The translations under genes were made by a program, and so were the position numbers. A stretch of DNA of 64,000 bases, taken from NCBI RefSeq assembly GCF_000738735.6, contig NC_047057.1:64157975-64221974 (forward strand). Direction: 5' to 3'. Source of the stretch: Corvus cornix cornix (taxonomy: Eukaryota; Chordata; Aves; Passeriformes; Corvidae). Below the pieces are notes generated by a model. It had not been told where the DNA came from. It searched no databases and saw only the letters and a program-made list of their open reading frames with translations. Shown here in pieces: positions 47,401 through 58,595 of this stretch; positions within the stretch are counted from its first letter, which is position 1, and each line of letters begins with the position of its first letter.

Positions 47401-49153
47401 TTCTTTGTCCCATGTATCTGATAATGTCATGACTCTAAGGTTCTTTATAGCCATGGTAGCTAATGTACCTTAATGCACTTATATTTCAGAGTCTTCCGAT
47501 GGGCTCCAAGCTGGGGTCTTGTTAACAGAAACCAGAGCAGGGTGGAAGCAGCCTTCCTGATAACCACACATTGGAGGCCTCTCGTTGTGACTCCTCTCTT
47601 GCTGTTTCCGTGACCTCTCCCATTCCCCTCGCAGTCTAATCATCCTTATTAAACAGTAACAAACATCTTGCATTCTCTAATCTGTTGTTCCTAATCTCAC
47701 AATTTGTGCTTGTCTAGAATGTCACTTATATAAACAGAGACAGAGTCCAGTGCCTTCTGCTCCCAAAGCACAGGCATCCACCATGAGAGGGAGTGAGGAA
47801 CCTTCTTAGGCTCTGGGAGATTTAGGGTTCAAGATTAATATCACCATAACTTCCAGGTGTGAGGTGCTGGCTTTATATATGGAGCAAGGGCGTGTTAAAA
47901 TGTAGTACATAAACAGCAACATGAGAAGAAGTCTGTTAATTTTGCCGTTTTGAAATGCTTGGTTTAAAATCAAGCAGCAATGGGCTCGTTGCAGTTAGAA
48001 TCACAGCTAACAAAAAGTACCACGTGGAAATGCTGAACATCAGAGGCCCCGGGAGGATTCAGCCCTTCCATCACCATCTCTCACCAGCAGGATTCCCACC
48101 TAAGAACATACTGAATAAAGAGTCCATCCAGCCTCATCACCTGCCAGTGATGTGGATACTTTAGGAAAAATAGAAGAGGCACACAGGGATACTTGCTCAC
48201 CTTCCCAGCACCTGTGGCTTAGAATTCCTCAGATCTCAAGCCAATATTGATATTTAGGTTTAATGAGTCAGATGCACCCAAATACACACTGTGGAGTCAG
48301 TCTAGGCGTGTTCAGTGAAATGTTCTGAGACGTGGAGGTGTCAGGTTTCCTCTCTGTGCACTGGTGTTCCTAGAAAAACTTAGAGATTAGATACTGGGGG
48401 TCTGCTGCATGTGAAGCTCAGTGTGCCTGGCACATGCCCCAGTGTTTCCTTCCAGGAGTCTGCTACAGGTAGCAAACGAGAGGAACAGAAAAACAGAACA
48501 GATGAGATCTCTGCTTGAGGAAAAGCACTAACAAGCTGCAGTGTTCACTCTGTCAAAGCAGGACTGTCAGAAGTTCACTCCTATCAGACCGGCTCTCGGC
48601 ACTGTAAGCAGCTGTTCAGACCCCAAATGACACTTTCTTACCTGCTCATCAACCATTATCAGGGCTGTACCATAAACCTGGGCTGTCTTCAGCCATGGCA
48701 ATGGGTGAATGTGATCTCTTTGACCATTTTCTGCACAATTTAACCCAAACTGAGATCTAATATTAAATAATAATTTGTAGACTCATCCATGCTCACTGAA
48801 AAGAACCTCATTTCTGGCATCTCCCAGTTTAAGCAGATGAGAAGGACAGCAAGAAAGGGAATTTCACCAAACTAATTAACTGGATACATCAAAATAAAAC
48901 CAGTAGGCTATTAAAACTTAGTTGGGGGGGGAAAAGTAAGGCAGTGAAGAGAAGCACGCAGGGCAGGAGAAAGCAAAGACACGGTGGGATGAAAGAGAAG
49001 GGGAGTTTAAGCAAGTGACCTTTTGTCAGCCAAAGCAGAGAATATAAAACTAGAAAATACCACGGGGTCATCAGAATGGCAGCTGGATGTCCTTATCACT
49101 CACACTATAACAGCTTTTAAAAGGGTGGAAAAATCCTAACTGAAAAGCCATTC
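44481..49153. other. Unique sequence, no gene seen
   Basis: No gene or interspersed repeat recognised. Two overlapping minus-strand frames near 44482-44896 (128-129 codons) are open but unlike any protein I know. Short poly-A (near 45525) and poly-G (near 48924) runs occur. Confidence 0.5.
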
Positions 49154-49182
49154 TTTTTTTTTTTTCTTTTTTTTTTTTTTTT
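49154..49182. repeat. T-rich tract
   Basis: About 29 bases of T interrupted by one C, before AACAAAGC. Simple sequence only. Confidence 0.8.
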
Positions 49183-52100
49183 AACAAAGCATATGACTTT
49201 CACATTCACAGGTTTCATTATAACCTCTGGCAACTAAGTGCTAATGGGTTCAGTTTTCATGTCTGCATTTCAGAGTGAAAAAAAGGGTCAGAAATGAGTT
49301 GCATTTTTTCCTCTTCTCATTTAAAATAAATGATATTTTGACTTGTAAGGAGCCAAGTGCAGTTCACGTGCTTGGTTTCCTCTGTGCTGCACATAAAAAC
49401 AGGAAAAGCCAGTCTTTTGGCTGTGCTTCTTTTTATTGTTGGTTGTTTGACATGTTTTTCTATTACAATTCACAGCAGGGAGCGTTTGTCTCCGTTATGA
49501 AAACCAGTTGGGCCATTGTTAGGGAAGAAAGCTGCACTTCCCCAGGAGGAAGTCAAGTGTCTCTGCAGTGTCATAGGAAGGCATTCTGCAGTGGAAGCCA
49601 ATATGTGTTGGTGCTGGGGGACTCTGTGCATTTTGAAGGAGGTGCTCAGCCACTCTCTGAGAAATGTCAGGTCTATTCACTTGAAAAAAACAAATATTGC
49701 ATCTTAAGGTTTCTTTTTCTACCTCCTCTTTCCTTCCAAAACAGTAAGAAATATAGTGTTGTCTTATTAATATTCCTTCTTTTTTTTTTACAGTCTCAGT
49801 GTTGAAAGCTCATTTTGCCATTTTTTCCCCAAACACAAATTCCTTAAATATTCACATCAAACACAGTCAATATGTTTTATAGCTCAAAGGTGAGTATTGA
49901 TTCAAAATTAAGCCATGGGCTGATTTGCTTCTACCAGTCTTTTGGTCAGAGCTTGGGTGGCATTACACCTTTGAGAAGACCCATCAGTTAAATTCATTCC
50001 AGGTTGAATAAATGTGATTTCATCTGTCTAGGTCAAATAATAAAATGTATTTTAAATATCATCCAAATCATTCATCAAGGATAGAAAGGCTGTGTGATAT
50101 TTCAAAGGGGACCTCAGTCAGGAATCAGTATCTGCTCTTTTCAGCAATATTCTGATCAGAAGTCAGACTTTGCATTTGCATGATGTTATTGTCAAAGTCT
50201 GAATGAAGAACATGGAAAGTAAGATCTTCATCTTGATTTATATTGTATGACTTGGTCGTATATCTGGTAGTGTTTAAAATACATAATTGAATTATTCTGC
50301 TTTCTTTTTAAGTAATTATACCCAGGGTACTGGATTGTTATGGTTTGTTAATTTATTGGGTTAATCAAATTATTGTGCAATCTTGTATTTATTATTATTA
50401 ATATTTCTCTTGGGTGAGTATTTGTTTTTATACATGGCTTACCAGCCAATAACAACAGTTTTAAGACTAGAAACCAAAATAAAGATAAAACATAACTAAA
50501 TTCTCACCTTTTAAACTGCTAGTCCAATGGTCCAATGATTCATTTTGTGCACTTGCTTTTAGGCTCAGTTTGACCTCTGTAAAATATACAAAACCAGGAG
50601 ACCAGGCTGCAGAGTTCATATTCAGTGTTCTGCCTTGTGGGCTGTGATTTCTTTAATACACTGGCTTTTCAACGGGTATTTTAGTGCAAGTTGAGTGCAA
50701 GGGCTGTGAATTGCCTGTGAAATTTCCATTGTTCCTTATGACTTTTGTTCTTTTATTAAGTCCTCAACGATTCAGCATACTAGATTGCCTCTGTGGGAAA
50801 AATACTTATTCCAAGAGATCTCACAAAGATAAAGTGCTCATTGAATACAGCTCTTCAGTTCTGGCTGAGGCAAAACAGCAGTACAAGACAAATAATTGGT
50901 TCTAATGAAAAAAATACTAAGCAAACAAATTCCAGATAGGGGGGTATTTTTTAGTTTGTTTCCCTAAGACTTAAGAATTCCATATAGCAAGAGTTATAAA
51001 CTTCCTGATCAAACTGTATTAAAGGTCCAAAGTCCATTTCAGACTTGAACTCCTCCATGTTCCAGTTATTTTTATCTGAAGCTATGCAGGACTGTGTCCA
51101 TGGGTAAATCATCTAATAGTACTAAAAGCTACAGATATCCAGCATTTATAACATCCACTGACATCCACTTCATTGCACAAAAATAAAAAAATCATTTTGG
51201 TAACTCTTGACGCAATGTATAGTATCATTTTTTTGATTGTATGCACTGTAATTGTGCAGTTTCTGCACAGTTTCTTGCCTGTAAAACTTACACTGAGATA
51301 GAAGTGACAAATGTTTGGGGCTGAAGTATTTTCACTTCTATTTCTGGAATAGAAAAGGACCTAGAAATCTTTGGAATATTTAGATGGTGAAGGCACATTT
51401 GTATTGATACACATCATATTGTATGTCTAAAATGTTAGGATTCAACTTTGTTGATCAAGGGGTATAATTAATACAAGTGTTCAGTGCTTTCCAGGAGAAG
51501 GAACTCATTCCCTGGCAATGGATAAATTCCAAAACCATTTTGAAAGGGAGATCAAAGTGATTTTGCTACCTTGCTAGGTTTGCATCCATTAGCAGAGGGT
51601 ACTGCTAAAGAGCAAACACTTGCCTTTGAAATGGAATAGACTGCCTCAGGTATCAGGTGTTTCCAAAAATGTTCCCCATAGAGAAATACCAAAAAATAAT
51701 TCTTAATCTCTCATTTCAAGTGATCTTAGTTTGTATATGAAGTCATGTCATCCTAAAGTGTATTTTAGGAAGAAAGTAAAAATGTTTCTAACAGGCTGCT
51801 TAATCTATTTGCTTACTATCTGCTACCTCCTCCTGAGACTGCTTTTTTCCTTGACATGAAAAAAAAAATGAATGATTCATCAGGCATTGGTATATTCTTC
51901 CTTCTTCTTAGAAGCATTTCTTGGAAAGAGCTAAAAATTCTGCTGGAGTCTACAGTAATATTCTCATGGACTTCAGAAATGGGTGGTTCACACAGGATTG
52001 AAATGAATTTGAAAGAAATTCAGGGTAATACTGAAAAGTCATTACAGCTGTCTCATTGAAACTTGGAAAATAAAGAGGATATCCTTGAAGATAAGAATAT

Positions 52101-52524
52101 GAAACAAGTTATTGGTATCATTATGAGGGACAACTGGGTGAAATTTCACTAACAAGCGCAATCACTGTTAACCTGTTTTCTGTCTCTAAAATCATTTAAA
52201 CATCTTCCCATTTTGAAAATAGGGAAATGAAAACGTGCTATATCACATGCAACAAAAATCAGCTCTAACAGATTAACTGTAGGTTCCATTAAGAGACCCA
52301 AAGCTGATCTTTAGCCTTCAGTGTGTGCAGCTCTTCCCCTCCAAGCGTTTTCATTGCTGGTTTTGCCTGCTCTAACTGTGCATTAAAATCTGCTGTCATA
52401 ATAAACTCTTCAACAAAGAACCCAGCAAAGCTTCTCACGAGTAAATTTAATCCCTCTCGCATTTGCCTAATTTGGTTCCATCTTCCTTGTCACTGTAGTT
52501 ATTTTTCTGTAATGCAATAACAGC
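49183..52524. other. Unique AT-rich sequence, no gene seen
   Basis: A 176-codon open frame at 49275-49805 is the second longest in the window, but it starts at GTG, has no recognised domain, and is rich in runs of hydrophobic and basic residues produced by T- and A-rich DNA. A short TTA repeat lies near 50380-50400. Confidence 0.5.
51253..51269. repeat. Small perfect hairpin
   Basis: TGTGCAG (51253-51259) pairs exactly with CTGCACA (51263-51269) over a TTT loop. Short and of unknown meaning. Confidence 0.5.
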
Positions 52525-52735
52525 TGTAGGTCCGTGCAGGATCAGGGGCTGGCTGTGCGAGACACTGTGTAAATAGACAGGGAGAGACAGTCCCTGTCCC
52601 AAAGCACTCCCAGTCTAAATAGACCCAGTGGGGAGGGAAGCAGAAGGATGGAGCACTGAAGTGATTTCGCCTGAGGTCACGCAACAGTTCATTGGTAGTT
52701 TTTGGGAAAGAAGCTGGTCTTTCTGCTGCCCTTAC
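52525..52735 (-). mobile_element. Ancient amniote MIR/L2-like repeat
   Basis: The plus strand shows, in order, 'tgcaggatcaggggctggct' (52535-52554), 'gacactgtgtaaatagacag', 'agacagtccctgtcccaaag' (52586-52605), 'cactcccagtctaaatagac' (52604-52623), and 'gaagtgatttcgcctgaggt' followed by 'cacgcaacag'. The last part is the reverse complement of the conserved MIR-type 'gtgtgaccttgggcaagtca' region. This arrangement is typical of an old repeat shared by birds, crocodilians and turtles. It is highly diverged and inactive. The exact subfamily needs a repeat-library search. Confidence 0.75.
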
Positions 52736-55465
52736 AAAATCCTTTCCATAAACCTCTCATGTGGTGATTGAAATTTTCTTAAACATTTGCAATTGTAGTG
52801 TTGTCCTTACTTGTATTTCTGTGTAGTGTGCTGGTGATTATCATGCCACAAAGCTGATCCCAGTTCCTTTATGTGATATTGGAATACATCTTGCCAGCCT
52901 GATGGGCCTCTGGGGTTATTATTACCTCGTAACTGGAGATTCTGTACCAAAGATTCTCAAAACCTGAGCAACCTGACCTTACTTTGACGTTAGCCCTGAG
53001 CTAACAAGGAATCGAACTGCTCTTCCAACCTGGATGAGTGTATGATTGTGATTTTAGTGGTGACTAAGCCACTTCATTCTCACACTTTTTTTATAGCTTT
53101 GGCAGAACATCATCTAATTCTGAGGGAGTTCATGTTACCCATTCTGTCAACCCAGCACCCTTCCCATGTAGGCAGGAACTCTTCTGAAGAAAAAGTTCAG
53201 AGCAACTTTTTCTTTAGGAACACTTCTGTCGCTGCTATGTATTCTGTTCCCTCTTTTATTTTTTTCTCACTCTCTCTCATTCTTTATTATCAAGGAGGTT
53301 TGAATGAAAAGGAGACCTTTTCATCTGAAGAGTTAATCTTACTCTTGTAACTGTTCCTCACCTGAAGCCCTGAATTGTGTCCACAAGAGCCATTTGTGAA
53401 AGGCTCACACAGAGGGTTATGGCTTCAGGTGAGCAACAAGCAGTGGCAGCAGATGAAATCCCAGGAAACAAAGACACAATTCTCATGTGAATCCATCTCC
53501 AAAAAGAATGCAAAGAAATTATATTCAATGCAAACACTCTTCCAGTGAAACCTTATGGTCATGAAGTCAAAGGCACAAAAGTCAGAAGTTTCAGCAGTAG
53601 GGTTGTTTTGTTGCATTTTTTCATTAAACTTTTAGCTTTTGTGTCTATCTCCCATCCTGATTTGCTGCAGTGGATCTGAGTTAATGTCTGAGTTAAAAGT
53701 TTGTATTCTACATTTCTGACACAAAGCCACCTCTGTTAGGCAGTTTGCAAACTATGAGCACAAGTATGTTTAAAAAAACCCCAAAAAACTAAAATCAGGT
53801 TTCTCTGTGAACACTGATTTGAGCTTTCTGATTTTCCAGGTATAAAAAACATCTACAGTTACGTTACATGAATAGAAAGCTTTTGTACTAAGTTTTTTGT
53901 TCAATGCTTTTGGGGTTTTTATATAGTGGGACATTGTGTCATCTGTTCATTGCGACTTCTTTAGTTCTTCACAGAGTTTGCAATCGACTTATTGGACAAA
54001 AGTAAGGCCTCTGAGGAATGCACAGTAGCCAATATCACTAGGAGAGCTGCACAGACATCTAAGCCTAGCCTAACTTCCAATTTGGAACAAATTCCTCCTA
54101 AACAGAATTGGTTGTGTGCACTTTAGTTCAGACCTTTGACAAACAAAGTTTTCAATTTCGTGTTGCTGACTCTGCAGTCTGCTATCATGTGTGAAGAAAG
54201 GCACACCTGTGGTGGCCTCAGTTCTTCTTTCACAGCTGAAGCTGGTTAGTGGCTGAATTACATGGCCAGTCCATCTTCAGGTGTTTCAGTCTCTCACCTC
54301 TGTTAGTTCAACCCAGGCACTTAATTTCTCCACCACCTTTCTTTAGCTGTAAGCATGGGCTGTCTGTTTGGTTTAGGATTATTTTAATGTTTGTGCAGTG
54401 ACACAGATTTTAAATGAATACAAGAACTGAAGCTTCCTTACTGGGGTGCTATTTTTACTGCATGGCATTTTCTTTACATTAAAAAAACCCAAAACAAACA
54501 ACCCAAACGAAACAAAAAGCCCACATAAAAACTGCAGTCACCTGAACTTTATTGCAAAGGTCAAGATAAGTCAGGTAAAGGAGACTGTAGTAATGAATAC
54601 ATTGTATTGCAAACTGTCTCCATTCTCTGCTGAGTATAGTGCAGAAGATAATATCTGAATATATTTTCACTCATTTTGAAGACTCCAGCAATCCTAATAT
54701 AATGCTAATGCATAGAGGTTTCAACTGAGTTTGTGAAGGAACCTAACATATGGCATTTCCTAAACTTTCTTGGTTGATGCTGCCACCCTGACATTATTTT
54801 TTTAAAATTTTATCAACGATTTTTATTTCTGGAATGCATTTGCTGTTGTTCAAAAAACAAAAATATACCTGAGCAGTAATGACACAGTGCCATCCTATCC
54901 TTGATTCAAAACTTTAGTTGCAAAACTGTTCTGTGGGCCAGCACCAAAGGAGATACACACACATACTGTTATATAACAAATTCTTCTTCTGTCCTGTCTT
55001 ACCAGAATCCATTGCAATGGAAAACAGCAAACTTTATGTAGAGATCTGGTTTTAGAGATCTGGGTGTGACTACTGGTGTTGTTTCTTTTGTTTTGAACAA
55101 CATCTGAGATGACCATAAGACTGCTGTCTTTAGAGGCGAGACATGAACTACAAGAAAATTGTGTTAAATCTGAAAAGAAGAACAAAACTATGCCCTTTCC
55201 CCCGTAAAAAAAGAAAAAATTGTAAAATTGACACAAGCCCAAGGAGTTGCTGCTTGCTGCTGACATGTGAATGAGAGGAAGAAAAAGTATTTCCATCTGC
55301 TGGGCAACACACTAATGCCGCAAGGGGAAGAAGTATTTGGGCACATCTAAAAGATTCATGGGGATTAAAACTTGCTGGTGTAAATTCCTAAAGCTGAGTC
55401 TGTGCCCACAGCCCATGAATCTCTCTGTGCTGTTCCCTTGGCACCCATCACCTGAAACAGCCCCT
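52736..55465. other. Unique sequence with short A/C-rich tracts
   Basis: No gene seen. A-rich tracts with CCC/AAC words lie at about 53770-53790 and 54478-54521. The minus-strand frame 54895-55296 (133 codons) has no recognised domain. Confidence 0.5.
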
Positions 55466-55670
55466 CGGCGCTGGGCAGCTGCTCGGTGTGTGCAGCACGG
55501 GCACCCCGAGGGGTGTTGGCATCCGGAGGTGTGGGATTCCTGCAGAGAAGGGAGCGAGCTTTGGCTGCTGCCATTTGCAGGTGGTCGGGGCCGGGCAGCG
55601 TGAGCCGGGCGGCGAGCAGAGGCTGCAGAGTGCGGTGAGGAGCCTCTCCCACAGGAGCTGGGCTTGGCCG
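55466..55670. promoter_or_regulatory. Isolated CpG-rich patch, possible orphan promoter
   Basis: I count 15 CpG dinucleotides in about 205 bases, in a patch of about two-thirds G+C, whereas CpG is scarce elsewhere in the window. A donor-like GCG|GTGAGG lies at about 55632-55640. This resembles a small CpG island at the start of a noncoding first exon, but no downstream exon is identifiable. A minus-strand 177-codon ATG frame (55365-55898), the longest in the window, crosses it; it is proline/alanine-rich with no known domain and is best explained by the GC content. Confidence 0.4.
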
Positions 55671-57504
55671 GAATGCTGGGGGTGAGGTGTGAGGTGGGCT
55701 CAGAGGTGTCTGCAGCTCCGCTGAGCTTGTGGGAAAGCTGTGAGCTCCTGGGAACTCCAGCTCACCTGACGGTGGTCTTTGGGTGGGGATTGAGAGAAGG
55801 GGAAACAGCTTTCCATGAAGACGCGCAGGAAAACTCTTGATGCTGTGCCTGTGATTTGGGGGCTGTTTGGAACCTGTCTGAGGGAAAGCTGCTGCCATTA
55901 AAGGGACTTTTGTTTGAGCAGAAATGGTGGGGCAGAACAGGGCTCTCCCTCACTGCCCAGGAGCTTCCACTGTGGGTGGTAAAACCCACTGGGAGTGTCC
56001 AGGTGGAGCTGAGCTCCTGGCTGAGGTGTTGGGACACCCCAAGGAGCATGTTCAGACGTATATCTGGGACCACACATCGTTCTGAATGCAGCATTAATTT
56101 TCTGGCTTGTGAGGAGTCAGATTTATTAACAATTTGTATACTTGGAGCTTTGTGTGCTGGGCAACACATCCAGCTCTCGTTAGTGCTAATTGCAGTAGGA
56201 AATATGCCTGTAATCCCCCATCCACTGCCATTTGCCTCTAGCAGTGTAAGTTTCTAGAAAACAAAATTAAAACATATATGTAATAAGAGAAAATGCTTAC
56301 AAGTTGACTTAATTTCACCTTAGTTCTCAGTGTTTTCAAAAATGTTAAACTGCTTGGTATTAATCAAATCAAGCTGGTTAAATTTGCCTTTTTGATATCT
56401 AAAATGGAACTCTGTTTTATAGCTTGAAAGATTGTTTTTTAGGAAGATAAAGTTTTGAGAACCTTTGACTGATCTGTAGTAAAATATTTTACTGCAATTT
56501 CATTTGCCTGAACAAATATTTTTAGAACATTAACAGAAATTTATGGCATAAATTTCAAAGCCTATGTTATAATTTCATGTACAAATATTTATATACACGG
56601 TCTCAAGGAGGTTAAAAATGTAATGTTTTTTATAGAAAATATACAATACAGCATATACCCTCCATACAGTATATATTATCTAAAATGAGGGCGGAGGGAA
56701 GTTTCTTACAGAATCTCCCAGAAAATAGCTTGTATTTAAAATACAGCTGATAAATATTTGCAAACTGAGATTTTATTTTGTAGTACTGATACACCAAGAA
56801 ACTCAAATATAGAATTAAGAAGACGCTTTTGATGGAGATTAGAAAACAAAACAGTGACTGCAACTGTAGGAACTCTGTGTGTTACAGAGGGCAGCCTTTA
56901 GTCACTAAATCTTCTGTCCCACACATCATCCATTCAAATTTACTCCTTTTCACAGTGAACAGTCAGAGGTTGCTACTCACAGAGTATTTGGGGAGAAGTT
57001 TGTAATGCAAGTTAAACCCAGATTTGAGTCCTTGCTTCAAGCCCTCACCCTTCTGCTGATGTTGTTAAAGCCTAAACCTGAGCTAAACTCCCTCTGACCC
57101 TTGGCAAGGAATGTGCCAGTGCCCTGAGCTCAGCATAAGGAGATGAGTTCTACCTTGCATATAATGTAAATAATACTTATGTAAGCGAGCTCACAGCCAG
57201 CCAATTCAAGTGCCCGCGTTCTCAAATCAGCACGGGCTGTTTTCACTGCTAATTTGCCCTCCTCCCCTGCCAGATGCAGTTACAGCACTTGGTTCTCAAA
57301 CCTGCCAGGCTTCACCTATTTTTTCACAAGCTGTCAAATGCCTGTTGTAGCACGTGGAGTCACTGAGCTGAAGGAGCAAGTCAGGCTGAGGCTGAGCCAA
57401 CACAAAGCTCTCCATGACTGATGGGCGGGTCCTGCTCCTGCTGCACATCCCTCCCCTCCCTGCTCTGCCCATCATCCTGTGATACAGCTCTGAGCCAATT
57501 CACA
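55671..57504. other. Unique sequence, no gene seen
   Basis: Overlapping open frames on both strands at 55762-56257 (133-135 codons) follow the GC-rich composition and show no recognised domain. From 56260 onward the DNA is strongly AT-rich. Nothing else recognisable before the CR1 fragment. Confidence 0.5.
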
Positions 57505-58595
57505 GAGCTGCGTCAGTCTCACTTCAGTGCCTGGGAAAATCACGGAACAGATTATTCTGGCAGGTATTGAAAAACACCTGGACCACATCACAGTCATTGG
57601 TCACAGCCAGCATGGCTTCATGAGGCAAAGTTCTGCTTATCAAACCTGATTTCCTTCTGTGATAGGATAACCCATCTGGCTGATCCAGGAAAGCCAGGAG
57701 ATGAATCTTTTTGGACTTCAGCAAAGCTTTTGGTGCTGTTTCTCACAGGATTCTTCTGGACAAACTGTCCAGTGCACAGCTGGATAACTGTTACATGATG
57801 GGTGAGCAACAGGCTCATAGGTTGGGCTTAAAGGGTGACAGTGACTGGGGTGACACCATGCTGGCACTGGTCACTACTGGGGTTCTGCAGGGCTCCATCA
57901 TCAGTGTTGGGCTCTTCAACATCCTCATTAATGACCTGGACACAGCACCCTAGGGAATACTAAATCAGTTTTCTGATGACACTAAACTGGGAGGAGCTGT
58001 CAACTCCCTCGATGGCAGGGGGGCCCTGCAGAGAGACCTCCACAAATGACGGGGCTGGGCAATCACCAACCATGTGAAGTTCAAAAGGGACAGTGCTGGA
58101 TTCTCCACCTGGGATGGGGCACCCCTGGATGTACAGACAGACTGGGAATGAGAGGCTGGAAAGCAGTGCCAGGGAAAGGGACCTGGGGGTCCCGGTCGAT
58201 GGCCAGTTGGACATGAGGCAGCAGTGCCCTGGAGCCAGGAGGGACATCCCTGTCCTGGGGGCACCAGGCCCAGCATGGCTGGCCAGGCCAGGGAGGGAAT
58301 GTCCGGCTCTGCTCTGGGCTGGGGCAGCCTCACCTCGAATACTGTGTGAAGTTTTGGGTGCCACAATGTGAGAAAGACATAAAGCCATTAGAGAGTGTGC
58401 AAAGGAGGGCACCAGGATGGTGAAGGGCCTTGAGGGGAAGCGTGTGAGGAGCAGCTGAGGACACTTGCTCTGTTCAGCTGGAGGAGACTGAGGGGAGACA
58501 GCGCAGTTCCAGCTTCTTGTGAGGGGAAGAGGAGGGGCAGGCTCTGAGCTCTGCTCTCTGGGACCAGGGACAGGACCTGGGAAGGGCCTGAAGTA
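57505..58595 (+). mobile_element. CR1 LINE reverse-transcriptase fragment, broken
   Basis: Translation shows the CR1 second-ORF reverse transcriptase in order: a fingers-region segment ending in GHSQHGFMRQ-like sequence near 57600-57630; LDFSKAF at 57711-57731; GVLQGS (usual GVPQGS) near 57879; LFNILINDLD near 57912-57941; FSDDTKLGGAV from 57969, keeping the catalytic Asp-Asp pair; WAITNHVKF near 58056; RLESSARERDLGV from about 58150 in another frame; and a LEYCVKFW-like thumb motif near 58335. In-frame stops TAG (57951) and TGA (58047) and at least one frameshift make it inactive. Unlike ordinary CR1 copies it lacks both the 5' region and the usual 3' untranslated tail, ending near 58595. 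The ancestral protein copies element RNA into DNA at the target site. Confidence 0.92.

Noticed and set aside
49275..49805. 176-codon plus-strand open frame
   Set aside because: Starts at GTG, no recognised domain, and its length is near the chance expectation for 64 kb on two strands.
53001..53020. Sequence resembling a reversed tRNA B box (GGAATCGAACTGC)
   Set aside because: Imperfect match and no surrounding tRNA structure.
55365..55898. 177-codon minus-strand ATG open frame, the longest in the window
   Set aside because: It spans the CpG-rich patch, where stop codons are rare; it is Pro/Ala/Ser-rich with no known domain, and opposite-strand frames are open too.
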